Assembly (NCBI GenBank): GCA_016195145.1
Contig: JACQAF010000124.1
Span: forward strand, 1-10,903
Reading direction: 5' to 3'
Length of the DNA: 10,903 nucleotides
From: Rhodospirillales bacterium
Lineage (GTDB): Bacteria; Pseudomonadota; Alphaproteobacteria; CACIAM-22H2
Numbering within the stretch: position 1 is the first letter of the stretch; each line of letters opens with the position of its first letter. The notes under the pieces were generated by a model that saw only the letters and a list, made by a program, of their open reading frames with translations, ran no database searches and was not told where the DNA came from. Made by a program: the position numbers and the translations under genes. Below are positions 1 through 10,527 of the stretch, one piece after another.

Positions 1-298
1 GATACCCCTCGACCGAATGCGCCGGCACGCCGCACATCGGCACCTCGGCGTCGCCATGCTTGCCGCGCCGGGTGAGGGTGAGGTCGAGGGCGCGGGCCGC
101 CGCGACCGCATCGTCGAAAAACATCTCGTAGAAATCGCCGAGCCGGTAGAACAGCAGGCAGCCGGGATGCTGGCGCTTGATCTCCAGATACTGCGCTATC
201 ATCGGCGTCGTATCGGCCGCGGCCGGCAAAGCCGCCGCCAGAGGTTCCAAACCGCTCGTTTCCGCGCCCTGCGCCACGCCCGCTACCCCTGAAAACAT
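1..298 (-). CDS. mutS: DNA mismatch repair protein MutS, N-terminal part (cut by window edge)
   Basis: MutS is the ATPase that recognises mismatched and looped bases and starts methyl-directed repair. Only the first 99 codons are in the window. They match the N-terminal mismatch-recognition domain: TPMIAQYLEIK (about residues 31-41), then LLFYRLGDFYEMFFDDA, in which F56-Y57-E58 is the Phe-x-Glu motif that stacks on and contacts the mismatch, then LTLTRRG and the PMCGVPAHSVEGY stretch. I chose the ATG at 298, preceded by a purine-rich GGGCAGGG. It gives about 20 more N-terminal residues than E. coli MutS. A start at Met33 would remove part of the conserved TPM motif, so the longer form is preferred, though the exact start is less certain than the gene. 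Divergent from maeB. Confidence 0.95.
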   Translation of the reverse strand, partial: MFSGVAGVAQGAETSGLEPLAAALPAAADTTPMIAQYLEIKRQHPGCLLFYRLGDFYEMFFDDAVAAARALDLTLTRRGKHGDAEVPMCGVPAHSVEGY

Positions 299-343
299 CC
301 CTGCCCGAACAATAACATAGCTGCAAGCGGCATAGCGGGTACT

Positions 344-372
344 TTGACGGGCGGGCGGGAAGCCCCTACCAT
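344..372 (+). promoter_or_regulatory. Predicted sigma70-type promoter for maeB
   Basis: TTGACG at 344-349 (5 of 6 to the -35 consensus) is followed by a 17-bp spacer and TACCAT at 367-372 (4 of 6 to the -10 consensus). It lies in the divergent mutS/maeB spacer and points towards maeB, giving a predicted 5' leader of about 85 nt. Found by reading, not tested; the spacing is ideal and the surroundings are GC-rich, which makes the match stand out. Confidence 0.5.
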
Positions 373-390
373 ACCGGAAAACCACGGCTG

Positions 391-407
391 GCCCGGGAAA
401 TCCGGGC
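391..407 (+). other. Small hairpin in the maeB 5' leader
   Basis: GCCCGG (391-396) and CCGGGC (402-407) form a perfect 6-bp stem with a 5-nt GAAAT loop, in the predicted leader between the promoter and the maeB ATG. There is no downstream T run, so it is not an intrinsic terminator. Any regulatory role is speculative; a GC-rich leader will contain some such stems by chance. Confidence 0.3.
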
Positions 408-463
408 ACGGCCGGCGAGGGAAAAGCTTTCGGGAAACGTCCATCATCATCGGTGAAAAATCC

Positions 464-2657
<2,194 letters not shown>

Positions 2658-2764
2658 ACCCGGCCGGTTCTGCGGCGTCTTCCGCCTTGGCCGATTCCCG
2701 CTCCGTCGCGGGCGCAACCGCGCGCGGCTTGACGGGCGGAAGCGCATCGGTCTCTATCGCCGTC

Positions 2765-3882
2765 ATGGCCCGTTCGCCCATATCGCCGCGCATCTTCGCC
2801 GCCGCCGTCGCCGCCCTGGTTGCGCCGACCGCGGCGGTGCTTATTGTCGTCGCGGCGACTGGGCGGCTCGACTGGCGCTGGGCGGCGGCCGGGGGCGTCG
2901 CCGCGGCCGGGGCGATGGCGGTCATCGTCTGGCGGCATCTGGCCGGCCTCGGCGCGCTTCGCCGGCAGGTCGAGGCGCTGGTGCGCGAGCGCGCGGCGGC
3001 CCCCGACGAGCCGCTCGCCACGCTCGCCGAGCTTTCTTCGGCGATCGGCGCGCTCAACCGTTCGTGGGTTGCGCGCAACGAGGCGTTGCGCGCCTCGACC
3101 GCCGCCGGCGAGGCGATTCTGGAATCGATCCCCGATCCGATCCTGATCAGCGAGGGCACCGGCCGGATCGTGCGCGCCAACGCGGCGGCGCGCGATTTTC
3201 TCGGCCCCGGGGTCGTCGGCCGCGACCTGACGGCGGCGCTGCGCGCGCCGCGCCTGCTCGAAGCGGTCGAGGCGGCGACCGCCGGCGGGCCGGTGCAGGC
3301 GGTCGATTTCCTCTTGCCCGGGCCGATCGAGCGGCATTTCAGCGCCCGCGCCGTTTCGTTCTCGCCGGCCGGCGGGCGCAAGGCCTGCCTGTTGTCGCTG
3401 TATGACATCACCGCCATCCGCCGCGCCGAACGGATGCGGGCCGATTTCGTCGCCAATGTCAGCCATGAGCTGCGCACGCCGCTCGCCTCCCTGATCGGCG
3501 TCGCCGAAACCCTGCGCGGCCCCGCCCGCGACGACGCGGCCTGATCGACAACGCGCTCAAATACGGCCGGACGCAGGGCAAGGTGCGGATATCCGCCCGG
3601 CTGGCGTCGCGCCCGACCGCCGGGGCGGCAACCGGCACGGCCGGGGCGACGACGGTCGCGGTGGCGGTGGCCGACGATGGCGAGGGCATCGCGCGCGAAC
3701 ATCTGCCGCGCCTGACCGAACGATTTTACCGCGTCGATGCCGGCCGGTCGCGCCGGCTCGGCGGCACCGGGCTCGGACTCGCCATCGTCAAGCACATCGT
3801 CAACCGCCATCGCGGCGCGCTCGCCATCGACAGCGAGCCCGGCCGCGGCGCGACGTTCACGGTCTACCTGCCGACGGCCTGA
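2765..3882 (+). pseudogene. phoR: Phosphate-regulon sensor histidine kinase PhoR, with an internal out-of-frame deletion
   Basis: PhoR is the inner-membrane kinase/phosphatase that controls PhoB in response to phosphate supply through PstSCAB and PhoU. From the ATG at 2765, frame 1 encodes two hydrophobic segments (about residues 11-31 and 39-57), a linker, a PAS domain (about 115-217, with AILESIPDPILI) and the H box FVANVSHELRTPL with phospho-acceptor His234. It ends at a TGA (3542-3544) after GPARDDAA. The kinase resumes in another frame at 3541 with LIDNALKYG (N box, its first Asn lost), then DDGEGI (G1), RFYRVD (F box) and GGTGLGLAIVKHI (G2), ending at 3882. About 80 residues between H box and N box, the rest of the dimerisation helices and the start of the ATPase domain, are absent. 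The gene starts 107 bp after maeB. An in-frame TTG at 2687 would extend the N-terminus, but neither start has a clear ribosome binding site; the ATG puts the first membrane helix near the N-terminus, as usual in the family. Confidence 0.87.
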
Positions 3883-3883
3883 C

Positions 3884-3912
3884 CGGCGGCCGGCCGCGCC
3901 GCCCGGCCGCCG
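3884..3912 (+). terminator. GC-rich hairpin after phoR, possible terminator
   Basis: CGGCGGCCGG (3884-3893) and CCGGCCGCCG (3903-3912) form a perfect 10-bp stem with a 9-nt loop, beginning one base after the phoR stop codon. A competing pairing, GACGG (3873-3877) with CCGTC (3910-3914), is possible. There is no T run downstream, so it does not fit a classical intrinsic terminator. It could still attenuate phoR read-through or protect an mRNA end. Its right arm overlaps the first PHO half-site. Confidence 0.4.
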
Positions 3913-3942
3913 TCATAAAACTGTCGCCGAACCGTCGTATTT
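3910..3942 (+). promoter_or_regulatory. PHO box upstream of pstS (three 11-bp PhoB half-site units)
   Basis: PhoB~P binds 7-bp half-sites related to CTGTCAT separated by 4-bp AT-rich spacers. Here three units run head to tail with an exact 11-bp period: CCGTCAT+AAAA (3910-3920), CTGTCGC+CGAA (3921-3931) and CCGTCGT+ATTT (3932-3942). The first two are closest to the E. coli consensus. A weaker fourth unit, TTGCAGC, may follow at 3943. PHO promoters lack a normal -35. A possible -10, TAGGGT at 3960-3965, is ten bases past that fourth heptamer. The site is in the only sizeable gap before pstS and would drive the whole pstS-phoB operon, giving PhoB autoregulation. The match was made by eye. Confidence 0.75.
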
Positions 3943-3984
3943 TTGCAGCCGGGCCGACGTAGGGTGCCGGATATCGGCGTCCAG

Positions 3985-4031
3985 CGTCGTTTCGACGGCA
4001 GGGGCGATTCGATCGGGACCGGCAACGCCGG
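3985..4031 (+). other. pstS 5' leader with two short hairpins
   Basis: Between the predicted -10 and the pstS start lie about 100 nt with two perfect 5-bp stems: CGTCG/CGACG (3985-3989 and 3993-3997, TTT loop) and CCGGC/GCCGG (4019-4023 and 4027-4031, AAC loop). No known riboswitch or attenuator pattern is recognised. These may stabilise the leader or be chance structures. Confidence 0.25.
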
Positions 4032-4050
4032 ACCGTAAGCTTCGAACCGG

Positions 4051-4056
4051 ATGAGG
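4051..4056 (+). promoter_or_regulatory. Ribosome binding site that decides the pstS start
   Basis: ATGAGG at 4051-4056 contains GAGG, six bases before the ATG at 4063. An earlier in-frame ATG at 4051 lies inside this ribosome binding site and has no good one of its own, so 4063 is taken as the start. The shorter protein also gives a cleaner signal peptide. Confidence 0.65.
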
Positions 4057-4062
4057 TTTTAC

Positions 4063-5121
4063 ATGAATGCTCTATCGCGATATGCCGTACGCGGAATGGC
4101 CATCGCCGCCGCCGCGGTGCTGTGGACCGGGGCCGCGTCGGCCCAGATTTCGGGCGCCGGCGCGACCTTTCCCTATCCGCTTTATGCCAAATGGGCCGAG
4201 GCCTACAGGGCTAAGACCGGGATCGCGCTCAACTATCAGTCGATCGGCTCGGGCGGCGGCATCAAGCAGATCACGAGCAAGACGGTGGATTTCGGCGCGA
4301 GCGACATGCCGCTCAAGCCCGACGAGCTCGCCAAGGCCGGTCTTGTCCAGTTCCCGACCGTGATGGGCGGCGTCGTGCCGGTGGTCAATATCGCCGGGGT
4401 CAAGCCGGGCGAACTCAAACTCACCGGCAAGGTGCTGGCCGATATCTATCTCGGCAAGATCAAGACCTGGAACGACCCGGCCATTGCCAGCCTTAATCCC
4501 GGCCTCAAGCTGCCGTCGCAGGCGATCGCCGTAATCCACCGCTCCGACGGTTCGGGCACTACCTTCATCTTCGCCGACTATCTCGCCAAGGTCAGCCCGG
4601 AATGGGGCGACAAGGTCGGCGTCAACACCTCGCTCCAATGGCCGGTCGGGTTCGGCGGCAAGGGCAATGAGGGCGTGGCCGCGCTGACCAGCCGTGCGGG
4701 CGGGGCCATCGGCTATGTCGAATATGCCTATGCCAAGCAGAACAAGATGACCCATGTGCTGCTCGCCAACCGCGCCGGCGATTTCGTCGCCCCGGACAGC
4801 ACGAGCTTCCAGTCCGCCGCAGCCAACGCCGATTGGGAAAAGGCGCCCGGTTATTACCTGCTGCTGACCGACCAGCCGGGCAAGGGCAGCTGGCCGATCA
4901 CCGGCGCCACCTTTATCCTGATGCACGCCAACGCCGAGAAGCCGGAGATCGTCAAGCAGGTGCTCCAGTTCTTCGACTGGAGCTACCGTCACGGCGACAA
5001 GCTGGCCGAAGGGCTCGATTACGTGCCGATGCCGGACAAGGTCGTCGGCCTGATCGAACACACCTGGAAACAGATCAAGGATGCGAACGGCCAGCCGGTG
5101 TGGACCGGCCCGGTAATGTAG
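4063..5121 (+). CDS. pstS: Periplasmic phosphate-binding protein PstS
   Basis: PstS captures orthophosphate in the periplasm and delivers it to PstC/PstA. The 352-residue product begins with a Sec signal peptide (positive R6 and R10, hydrophobic run, ASA cleavage after residue 27). The mature protein starts QISGAGATFPYPLYAKWAEAY and aligns closely with E. coli PstS. All phosphate ligands I could place are present at a constant +25 offset from the mature E. coli numbering: T35-F36, S63 in IGSGGG, D81 in DFGASD, R160, and S164-G165-T166 in SDGSGTTF. Later motifs IYLGKIKTWNDPAIA, GGKGNEGVAA, AIGYVEYAYAKQNKM and WPITGATFIL are also typical. It is the first gene after the PHO box and is followed 24 bp later by pstC. 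Expected to be strongly induced by phosphate limitation. Complete, no anomalies. Confidence 0.97.
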   Translation: MNALSRYAVRGMAIAAAAVLWTGAASAQISGAGATFPYPLYAKWAEAYRAKTGIALNYQSIGSGGGIKQITSKTVDFGASDMPLKPDELAKAGLVQFPTVMGGVVPVVNIAGVKPGELKLTGKVLADIYLGKIKTWNDPAIASLNPGLKLPSQAIAVIHRSDGSGTTFIFADYLAKVSPEWGDKVGVNTSLQWPVGFGGKGNEGVAALTSRAGGAIGYVEYAYAKQNKMTHVLLANRAGDFVAPDSTSFQSAAANADWEKAPGYYLLLTDQPGKGSWPITGATFILMHANAEKPEIVKQVLQFFDWSYRHGDKLAEGLDYVPMPDKVVGLIEHTWKQIKDANGQPVWTGPVM

Positions 5122-5145
5122 CGGCGGGCGAAAAGGCGAGGGCGC

Positions 5146-6108
5146 TTGATTCATATCGACGTCAATATCGCTGGCTGGGCGCGGCGGCATAATTTTCTCG
5201 ACGCGCTGTTCCGGGCCGGCACGGCCGGCTTTGCGATCGTCGTGCTGCTGCTGCTTGGCGCGGTGCTCCTCGCCCTCGTCCGCGGCGCGTGGCCCGCGCT
5301 GGCGCAATTCGGCGCCGGGTTCCTAGTTACCGAGGCATGGAACCCGGTCAAGGATCGCTTCGGCGCGCTGGCGCCGATCTACGGCACCCTGACCACCGCG
5401 GCCATCGCCATGCTGGTCGGCGTGCCGATCAGCTTCGGCATCGCGGTGTTCCTCACCGAGACCTGCCCGCCCTGGCTCAAGCGCCCCCTCGGCATCGCCA
5501 TCGAGCTTCTCGCCGGCATTCCGAGCATCATTTACGGCATCTGGGGTTTGTTCATCTTCGCGCCGTTCCTGCAATCCACCCTCCAGCCCTTCCTGATCGC
5601 GACGCACGGCGAGCTGCCATGGATCGGCGAGCTGTTCGCCGGGCCGCCTTTCGGCATTGGCGTGCTCACCGCCGGACTCGTGCTGGCGATCATGGTCTTG
5701 CCCTTCATCACCTCGATCATGCGCGACGTATTCGAAACCGTGCCGCCGATGCTGCGCGAATCGGCCTACGGGGTCGGCGCCACGACCTGGGAGGTGGTAT
5801 GGAACGTGGTTCTGCCCTACACCCGCGCCGGCGTGGTCGGTGGCGTGATGCTCGGCCTCGGGCGCGCGCTCGGCGAAACCATGGCCGTCACCTTCGTCAT
5901 CGGCAACGCCCATCGCATCAGCGCCTCCGTACTCGCCCCCGGCACGACAATATCGGCCACTCTTGCCAACGAATTCACCGAGGCGATCGGCGAGCTTTAT
6001 ATCTCGTCCCTGTTCGCTCTCGGCCTGATCCTGTTCGCCATCACCTTCATCGTTCTGGCGCTGGCTCGCCTGATGCTCGCCCGCCTGAAACGGCAGGCGG
6101 GAAGCTGA
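5146..6108 (+). CDS. pstC: Phosphate ABC transporter permease PstC
   Basis: One of the two inner-membrane permeases of the phosphate importer. The 320-residue protein matches E. coli PstC along its length: APIYGTLTTAAIAMLVGVP (76-94), a transmembrane stretch with LLAGIPSIIYGIWGLFIFAP (121-140), FGIGVLTAGLVLAIMVLPF (169-187), the ABC-permease coupling loop RESAYGVGATTWEVVW (204-219), then MLGLGRALGETMAVTFVIGN (235-254), whose Arg240 and Glu244 belong to a conserved charged patch. About six hydrophobic segments are visible. The start is a TTG at 5146 with AAAAGG (5131-5136) nine bases before it; the only upstream in-frame ATG (5116) is followed at once by a stop, and no ATG or GTG is better placed. 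It follows pstS by 24 bp and precedes pstA by 8 bp, so the genes are probably co-transcribed. Confidence 0.95.
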   Translation: MIHIDVNIAGWARRHNFLDALFRAGTAGFAIVVLLLLGAVLLALVRGAWPALAQFGAGFLVTEAWNPVKDRFGALAPIYGTLTTAAIAMLVGVPISFGIAVFLTETCPPWLKRPLGIAIELLAGIPSIIYGIWGLFIFAPFLQSTLQPFLIATHGELPWIGELFAGPPFGIGVLTAGLVLAIMVLPFITSIMRDVFETVPPMLRESAYGVGATTWEVVWNVVLPYTRAGVVGGVMLGLGRALGETMAVTFVIGNAHRISASVLAPGTTISATLANEFTEAIGELYISSLFALGLILFAITFIVLALARLMLARLKRQAGS

Positions 6109-6116
6109 GGATCCCG

Positions 6117-6959
6117 ATGACGCTCTACGCCCGACGCCGCATCCGCAACGCCATCGCCCTCGCCCTTTCCGGGGCGGCGATGGTCTTCGGCGTCGCCTGG
6201 CTCGCCGCCATTCTCTGGGCGCTGCTCGCCAACGGGGTCAGCGCCCTGTCGATCGCGATGTTCACCCAGATGACCCCGCCGCCGGGCAGCGCCGGCGGGC
6301 TGCTCAACGCCATCTATGGCAGCGCCGTGATGACCGTCATCGCGACCCTGATCGGCGCGCCGGTCGGCGTGTTTGCCGGAACCTATCTCGCCGAATACGG
6401 CGAAGGCAGCCGCCTGGTGCCCGTCATCCGTTTCGTCAACGATATCCTGCTTAGCGCCCCGTCGATCATCGTCGGCCTGTTCGTTTACGAGATCATGGTC
6501 GTCCAGGTCGGTCATTTTTCCGCCTGGGCGGGGGCGACGGCGCTCGCGCTGATCGTCATTCCGGTCGTCGTGCGCACGACCGAGGACATGCTGCGCCTCG
6601 TCCCCAACAGCCTGCGCGAGGCGACGGCCGCCCTCGGCACGCCGCGCTGGAAGATCGTCACCCATGTGCTGTACCGCGCCGCCCTCCAAGGCATGGTCAC
6701 CGGGGCGATGCTGGCCGTCGCCCGGATCAGCGGCGAGACAGCCCCGCTCCTGTTCACCGCGCTCAACAACCAGTTCTGGAGCACCGATCTCGACGCGCCG
6801 ATGGCCAACCTGCCGGTGGTTATTTTCCAGTTCGCCCTCAGCCCCTACGAGGACTGGCAGAAACTCGCCTGGAGCGGCGCGCTGCTGATCACCTTCGTCA
6901 TCCTGATCCTCAATGTCGTCGCCCGGGCCCTCGCCAGCCGAAGCAAAAAGCTCGTATGA
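6117..6959 (+). CDS. pstA: Phosphate ABC transporter permease PstA
   Basis: Second inner-membrane permease, pairing with PstC. The 280-residue product has about six hydrophobic segments (first at roughly 12-38, last at 251-270). It also carries family motifs: NAIYGSAVMTVIATLIGAP (64-82), GTYLAEYG (88-95), FVNDILLSAPSIIVGLFVYE (106-125), the coupling loop LREATAALGTPRWKIVTHVL (166-185) and ARISGETAPLLFTALNNQFW (202-221). The ATG at 6117 is preceded by GAGGA at 6107-6111 with a 5-base spacer. Its stop overlaps the pstB start in an ATGA (6956-6959), which suggests translational coupling. Complete and of normal length. Confidence 0.96.
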   Translation: MTLYARRRIRNAIALALSGAAMVFGVAWLAAILWALLANGVSALSIAMFTQMTPPPGSAGGLLNAIYGSAVMTVIATLIGAPVGVFAGTYLAEYGEGSRLVPVIRFVNDILLSAPSIIVGLFVYEIMVVQVGHFSAWAGATALALIVIPVVVRTTEDMLRLVPNSLREATAALGTPRWKIVTHVLYRAALQGMVTGAMLAVARISGETAPLLFTALNNQFWSTDLDAPMANLPVVIFQFALSPYEDWQKLAWSGALLITFVILILNVVARALASRSKKLV

Positions 6960-7813
6960 TCGATAAGACCATGTCCGCCGAACCCGCTCGCACCGCCGAT
7001 CCGATCCGCCCGCCTGTCTCCGTTGCGACTGCGCCGACCGAGACGCCGGCCCCCGGCGCGCGGCCGAAGGTCGAGATCCGCGACCTGCGTTTCTTCTACA
7101 AATCCTTCGAGGCATTGAAGGGCGTCTCGCTCGCCTTCGACGACAAGAGCGTCACCGCCTTCATCGGCCCGTCGGGATGCGGCAAATCGACCCTCTTGCG
7201 CGTGATGAACCGCATTTACGAGCTCTACCCCGAGCAGCGGGCGACCGGCGAGGTGCTGATCGACGGGCGCGATATGCTCGCCCCGGATCAGGACCTCAAT
7301 CTCCTGCGCGCCAAAGTCGGCATGGTGTTCCAGAAGCCGACGCCGTTTCCGATGTCGATCTACGACAACATTGCCTTCGGCATCCGGCTTTACGAAAAAC
7401 TGCCGAAGGGCGAGATGGACGGCCGCGTCGAGGCGGCATTGGACCAGGCGGCGCTATGGGACGAGGTCAAGGACAAGCTCGGCCAGAACGGCCTCAGCCT
7501 GTCGGGCGGGCAGCAGCAGCGCCTGTGCATCGCCCGGGCCATCGCCGTGCAGCCCGAAATCCTGCTGCTCGACGAACCGGCCTCGGCGCTCGACCCGATC
7601 ACGACCTCGAAGATCGAGGAACTGATCGGCGAGCTCAAGTCCCGCTACTGCATCGCCATTGTCACCCACAATATGCAGCAGGCGGCGCGCATATCCGACA
7701 GGACGGCGTTCATGTATCTCGGCGAACTGATCGAGTTCGACGACACGGCGACGATCTTCACCCACCCGAGCAACAAGATGACCGAGGAATACGTCACCGG
7801 CCGCTTCGGCTGA
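6956..7813 (+). CDS. pstB: Phosphate ABC transporter ATP-binding protein PstB
   Basis: Cytoplasmic ATPase that powers PstC/PstA. Its 285 residues contain Walker A GPSGCGKST (71-79), the Q loop (Q126 in MVFQKPTPFPMSIYDNIAFG, a stretch diagnostic of PstB), the signature LSGGQQQRLCIARA (182-195), Walker B ILLLDEP (202-208), the D loop SALDP and the switch His238 in VTHNMQQA. The C-terminus has the PstB-typical YLGELIEF and TEEYVTGRFG. The first about 38 residues are a Pro/Ala/Thr-rich extension, common in alphaproteobacterial PstB and probably disordered. An alternative ATG at 6971 would shorten this by five residues; the ATGA overlap with pstA favours 6956. PhoU follows after 31 bp. Confidence 0.97.
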   Translation: MIDKTMSAEPARTADPIRPPVSVATAPTETPAPGARPKVEIRDLRFFYKSFEALKGVSLAFDDKSVTAFIGPSGCGKSTLLRVMNRIYELYPEQRATGEVLIDGRDMLAPDQDLNLLRAKVGMVFQKPTPFPMSIYDNIAFGIRLYEKLPKGEMDGRVEAALDQAALWDEVKDKLGQNGLSLSGGQQQRLCIARAIAVQPEILLLDEPASALDPITTSKIEELIGELKSRYCIAIVTHNMQQAARISDRTAFMYLGELIEFDDTATIFTHPSNKMTEEYVTGRFG

Positions 7814-7844
7814 TCCGCCGCGGAACGAACGAGAAGGACCGTAT

Positions 7845-8567
7845 ATGCCCGAGCATATCGTCAAGGCTTACGACGAACAGCTGAAGCGCCTCGCCGGCAC
7901 GATCGCGCGCATGGGCGGCCTGGCCGAGGCCCAGATCGCCGATGCGATCGAGGCGCTGGTCAAGCGTAACACCGCGCTCGCTTCGACCACGGTCGAGAGC
8001 GACGCCAAGGTCGACGAGCTGGAGCGCGACATCGACAACCAGGCGATCCAGCTTCTGGCGCTGCGCCAGCCGGTGGCCGGCGATCTACGCCGCATCGTCG
8101 CCGCCTTGCGCATCGCCAGCGATCTCGAACGCATCGCCGACTACGCCGCCAATGTCGCCAAGCGCGCCGTCGCCCTCGCCCAGGTCGCCCCGGTGCGCCC
8201 TCTACACGCCGTGCCGCGCATGGGCAAGGTGGTGCGCGAGATGGTCAAGGACGTACTCGACGCCTACGCCAATCGCGACGTCGACAAGGCGATCGCGGTA
8301 TGGAACCGCGACGAGGAACTCGACGACATGCATTCAAGCCTGTTCCGCGAGCTCCTGACCTACATGATGGAGGACCCGCGCAACATCACGGCTTCGACCC
8401 ATCTCCTGTTCATCGCCAAGAATATCGAGCGCATCGGCGACCATGCGACCAACATCGCCGAGACGATCCATTTTCTCGTCGTCGGCACGCCGCTCAAGGG
8501 CAGTCGCCCCAAGGGCGACATGACAAGCTTCGCCGTGGTCCAACCGAAAGACGGCGGGGCGCGATGA
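7845..8567 (+). CDS. phoU: Phosphate-specific transport system accessory protein PhoU
   Basis: PhoU is a cytoplasmic helical protein that represses the Pho regulon when phosphate is plentiful by coupling the PstB/PstC state to PhoR. The 240-residue product consists of two three-helix-bundle repeats, each with the PhoU metal-binding signature: ASDLERIADYAANVAKR (E95 and D99) and AKNIERIGDHATNIAET (E195 and D199). LLALRQPVAGDLRRIVAALR (70-89) is also typical. The ATG at 7845 follows AAGGA (7834-7838) with good spacing. The stop overlaps the phoB start in an ATGA at 8564-8567. Complete. With PhoR apparently broken as sequenced, its usual partner would be missing. Confidence 0.96.
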   Translation: MPEHIVKAYDEQLKRLAGTIARMGGLAEAQIADAIEALVKRNTALASTTVESDAKVDELERDIDNQAIQLLALRQPVAGDLRRIVAALRIASDLERIADYAANVAKRAVALAQVAPVRPLHAVPRMGKVVREMVKDVLDAYANRDVDKAIAVWNRDEELDDMHSSLFRELLTYMMEDPRNITASTHLLFIAKNIERIGDHATNIAETIHFLVVGTPLKGSRPKGDMTSFAVVQPKDGGAR

Positions 8568-9256
8568 AGCCGAGCATTCTGGTCGTCGAGGACGAGCCGG
8601 CGCTGGTCGAATTGCTTCTCTACAATCTCGAAAAAGAGGGGTTTCGCGCCGCCGCCGCCAGCGACGGCGAAGAAGCCCTGCTCGTCATCGCCGAGCGCAA
8701 GCCCGATCTTGTTGTCCTCGACTGGATGCTGCCGCACGTATCCGGCCTTGAGGTCTGCCGGCAGCTGCGGCGCGGCGCCGAAACCCGCGATCTGCCGGTC
8801 ATCATGCTCACCGCGCGCGGCGAGGAGAGCGACCGCGTACGCGGCCTCGAGGTCGGCGCCGACGATTACATCCCCAAGCCGTTCTCGCCGAGCGAGTTGA
8901 TCGCGCGCATTCGCGCTGTCCTGCGCCGCGCCCGGCCGGCGACGGCGAGCGAAACAATGGCCTATGCGGGGGTGCGGATCGATCTCGCCACCCATCGTAT
9001 CACCCGCAACGGCCGACAGATTCATCTGGGGCCGACCGAGTTCCGCCTTTTACAATTCCTCATGGAGCGGCCCGGCCGGGTTTACGCGCGCGAACAATTG
9101 CTCGACGCCGTATGGGGGCAAGATAGCGACATCGAGCCGCGCACCGTCGATGTTCATGTTCGCCGACTGCGCCGTGCCCTCAACGCGCCCGGCGAACCCG
9201 ATCTTATCCGTACCGTACGCTCGGCCGGCTACGCGCTCGACAAGCCGGATTCCTGA
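8564..9256 (+). CDS. phoB: Phosphate regulon response regulator PhoB
   Basis: PhoB is the OmpR-type transcription factor activated by PhoR. The 230-residue protein has an N-terminal receiver domain (1-120) with acidic pocket E9-D10, phospho-acceptor D53 (VVLDWMLPHVSG), T83 and K105 (DDYIPKPF). A winged-helix DNA-binding domain follows (about 132-228): LGPTEFRLLQFLMERPGRVY, then the recognition helix RTVDVHVRRLRRAL (193-206) and the wing IRTVRSAGYAL. The D53 position equals that of E. coli PhoB. It is the last gene of the operon, translationally coupled to phoU, and would activate its own operon through the PHO box before pstS. It is separated from phoR by the five pst/phoU genes, the common alphaproteobacterial arrangement. 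Confidence 0.97.
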   Translation: MKPSILVVEDEPALVELLLYNLEKEGFRAAAASDGEEALLVIAERKPDLVVLDWMLPHVSGLEVCRQLRRGAETRDLPVIMLTARGEESDRVRGLEVGADDYIPKPFSPSELIARIRAVLRRARPATASETMAYAGVRIDLATHRITRNGRQIHLGPTEFRLLQFLMERPGRVYAREQLLDAVWGQDSDIEPRTVDVHVRRLRRALNAPGEPDLIRTVRSAGYALDKPDS

Positions 9257-9273
9257 CCGCCCGGTCGCCGCGC

Positions 9274-10392
<1,119 letters not shown>

Positions 10393-10436
10393 GGGATGAT
10401 CGCTCCGTTAAGAAATTCGTCGGTGATCGCCTTGCC

Positions 10437-10465
10437 AAGATGCGGCGCGGCGCACCGAAGGTCAA
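10437..10465 (-). promoter_or_regulatory. Possible sigma70-type promoter for ald
   Basis: Read on the minus strand, TTGACC (10465-10460) is followed by a 17-bp spacer and CATCTT (10442-10437). The -35 is 5 of 6 and the -10 only 3 of 6, so this is tentative. It would give an ald leader of about 40 nt. No obvious promoter was seen for the divergent glycosyltransferase. Confidence 0.3.
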
Positions 10466-10527
10466 ATCGCAGGGACGACGGGGGCCGCTGGCCGCCGCGG
10501 CATCGCCTGTGCTAAGCGAGAGCCACA

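Noticed and set aside
391..407. Riboswitch or terminator in the maeB leader
   Set aside because: Only one 6-bp stem, with no T run, aptamer-like conservation or alternative structure that I can recognise.
4072..5307. Long open frame on the minus strand opposite pstS (411 codons)
   Set aside because: It lies antisense to a PstS with every ligand residue conserved, shows no recognisable domain, and is rich in Arg, His, Gly and Asp, as expected for the complement of high-GC coding DNA.
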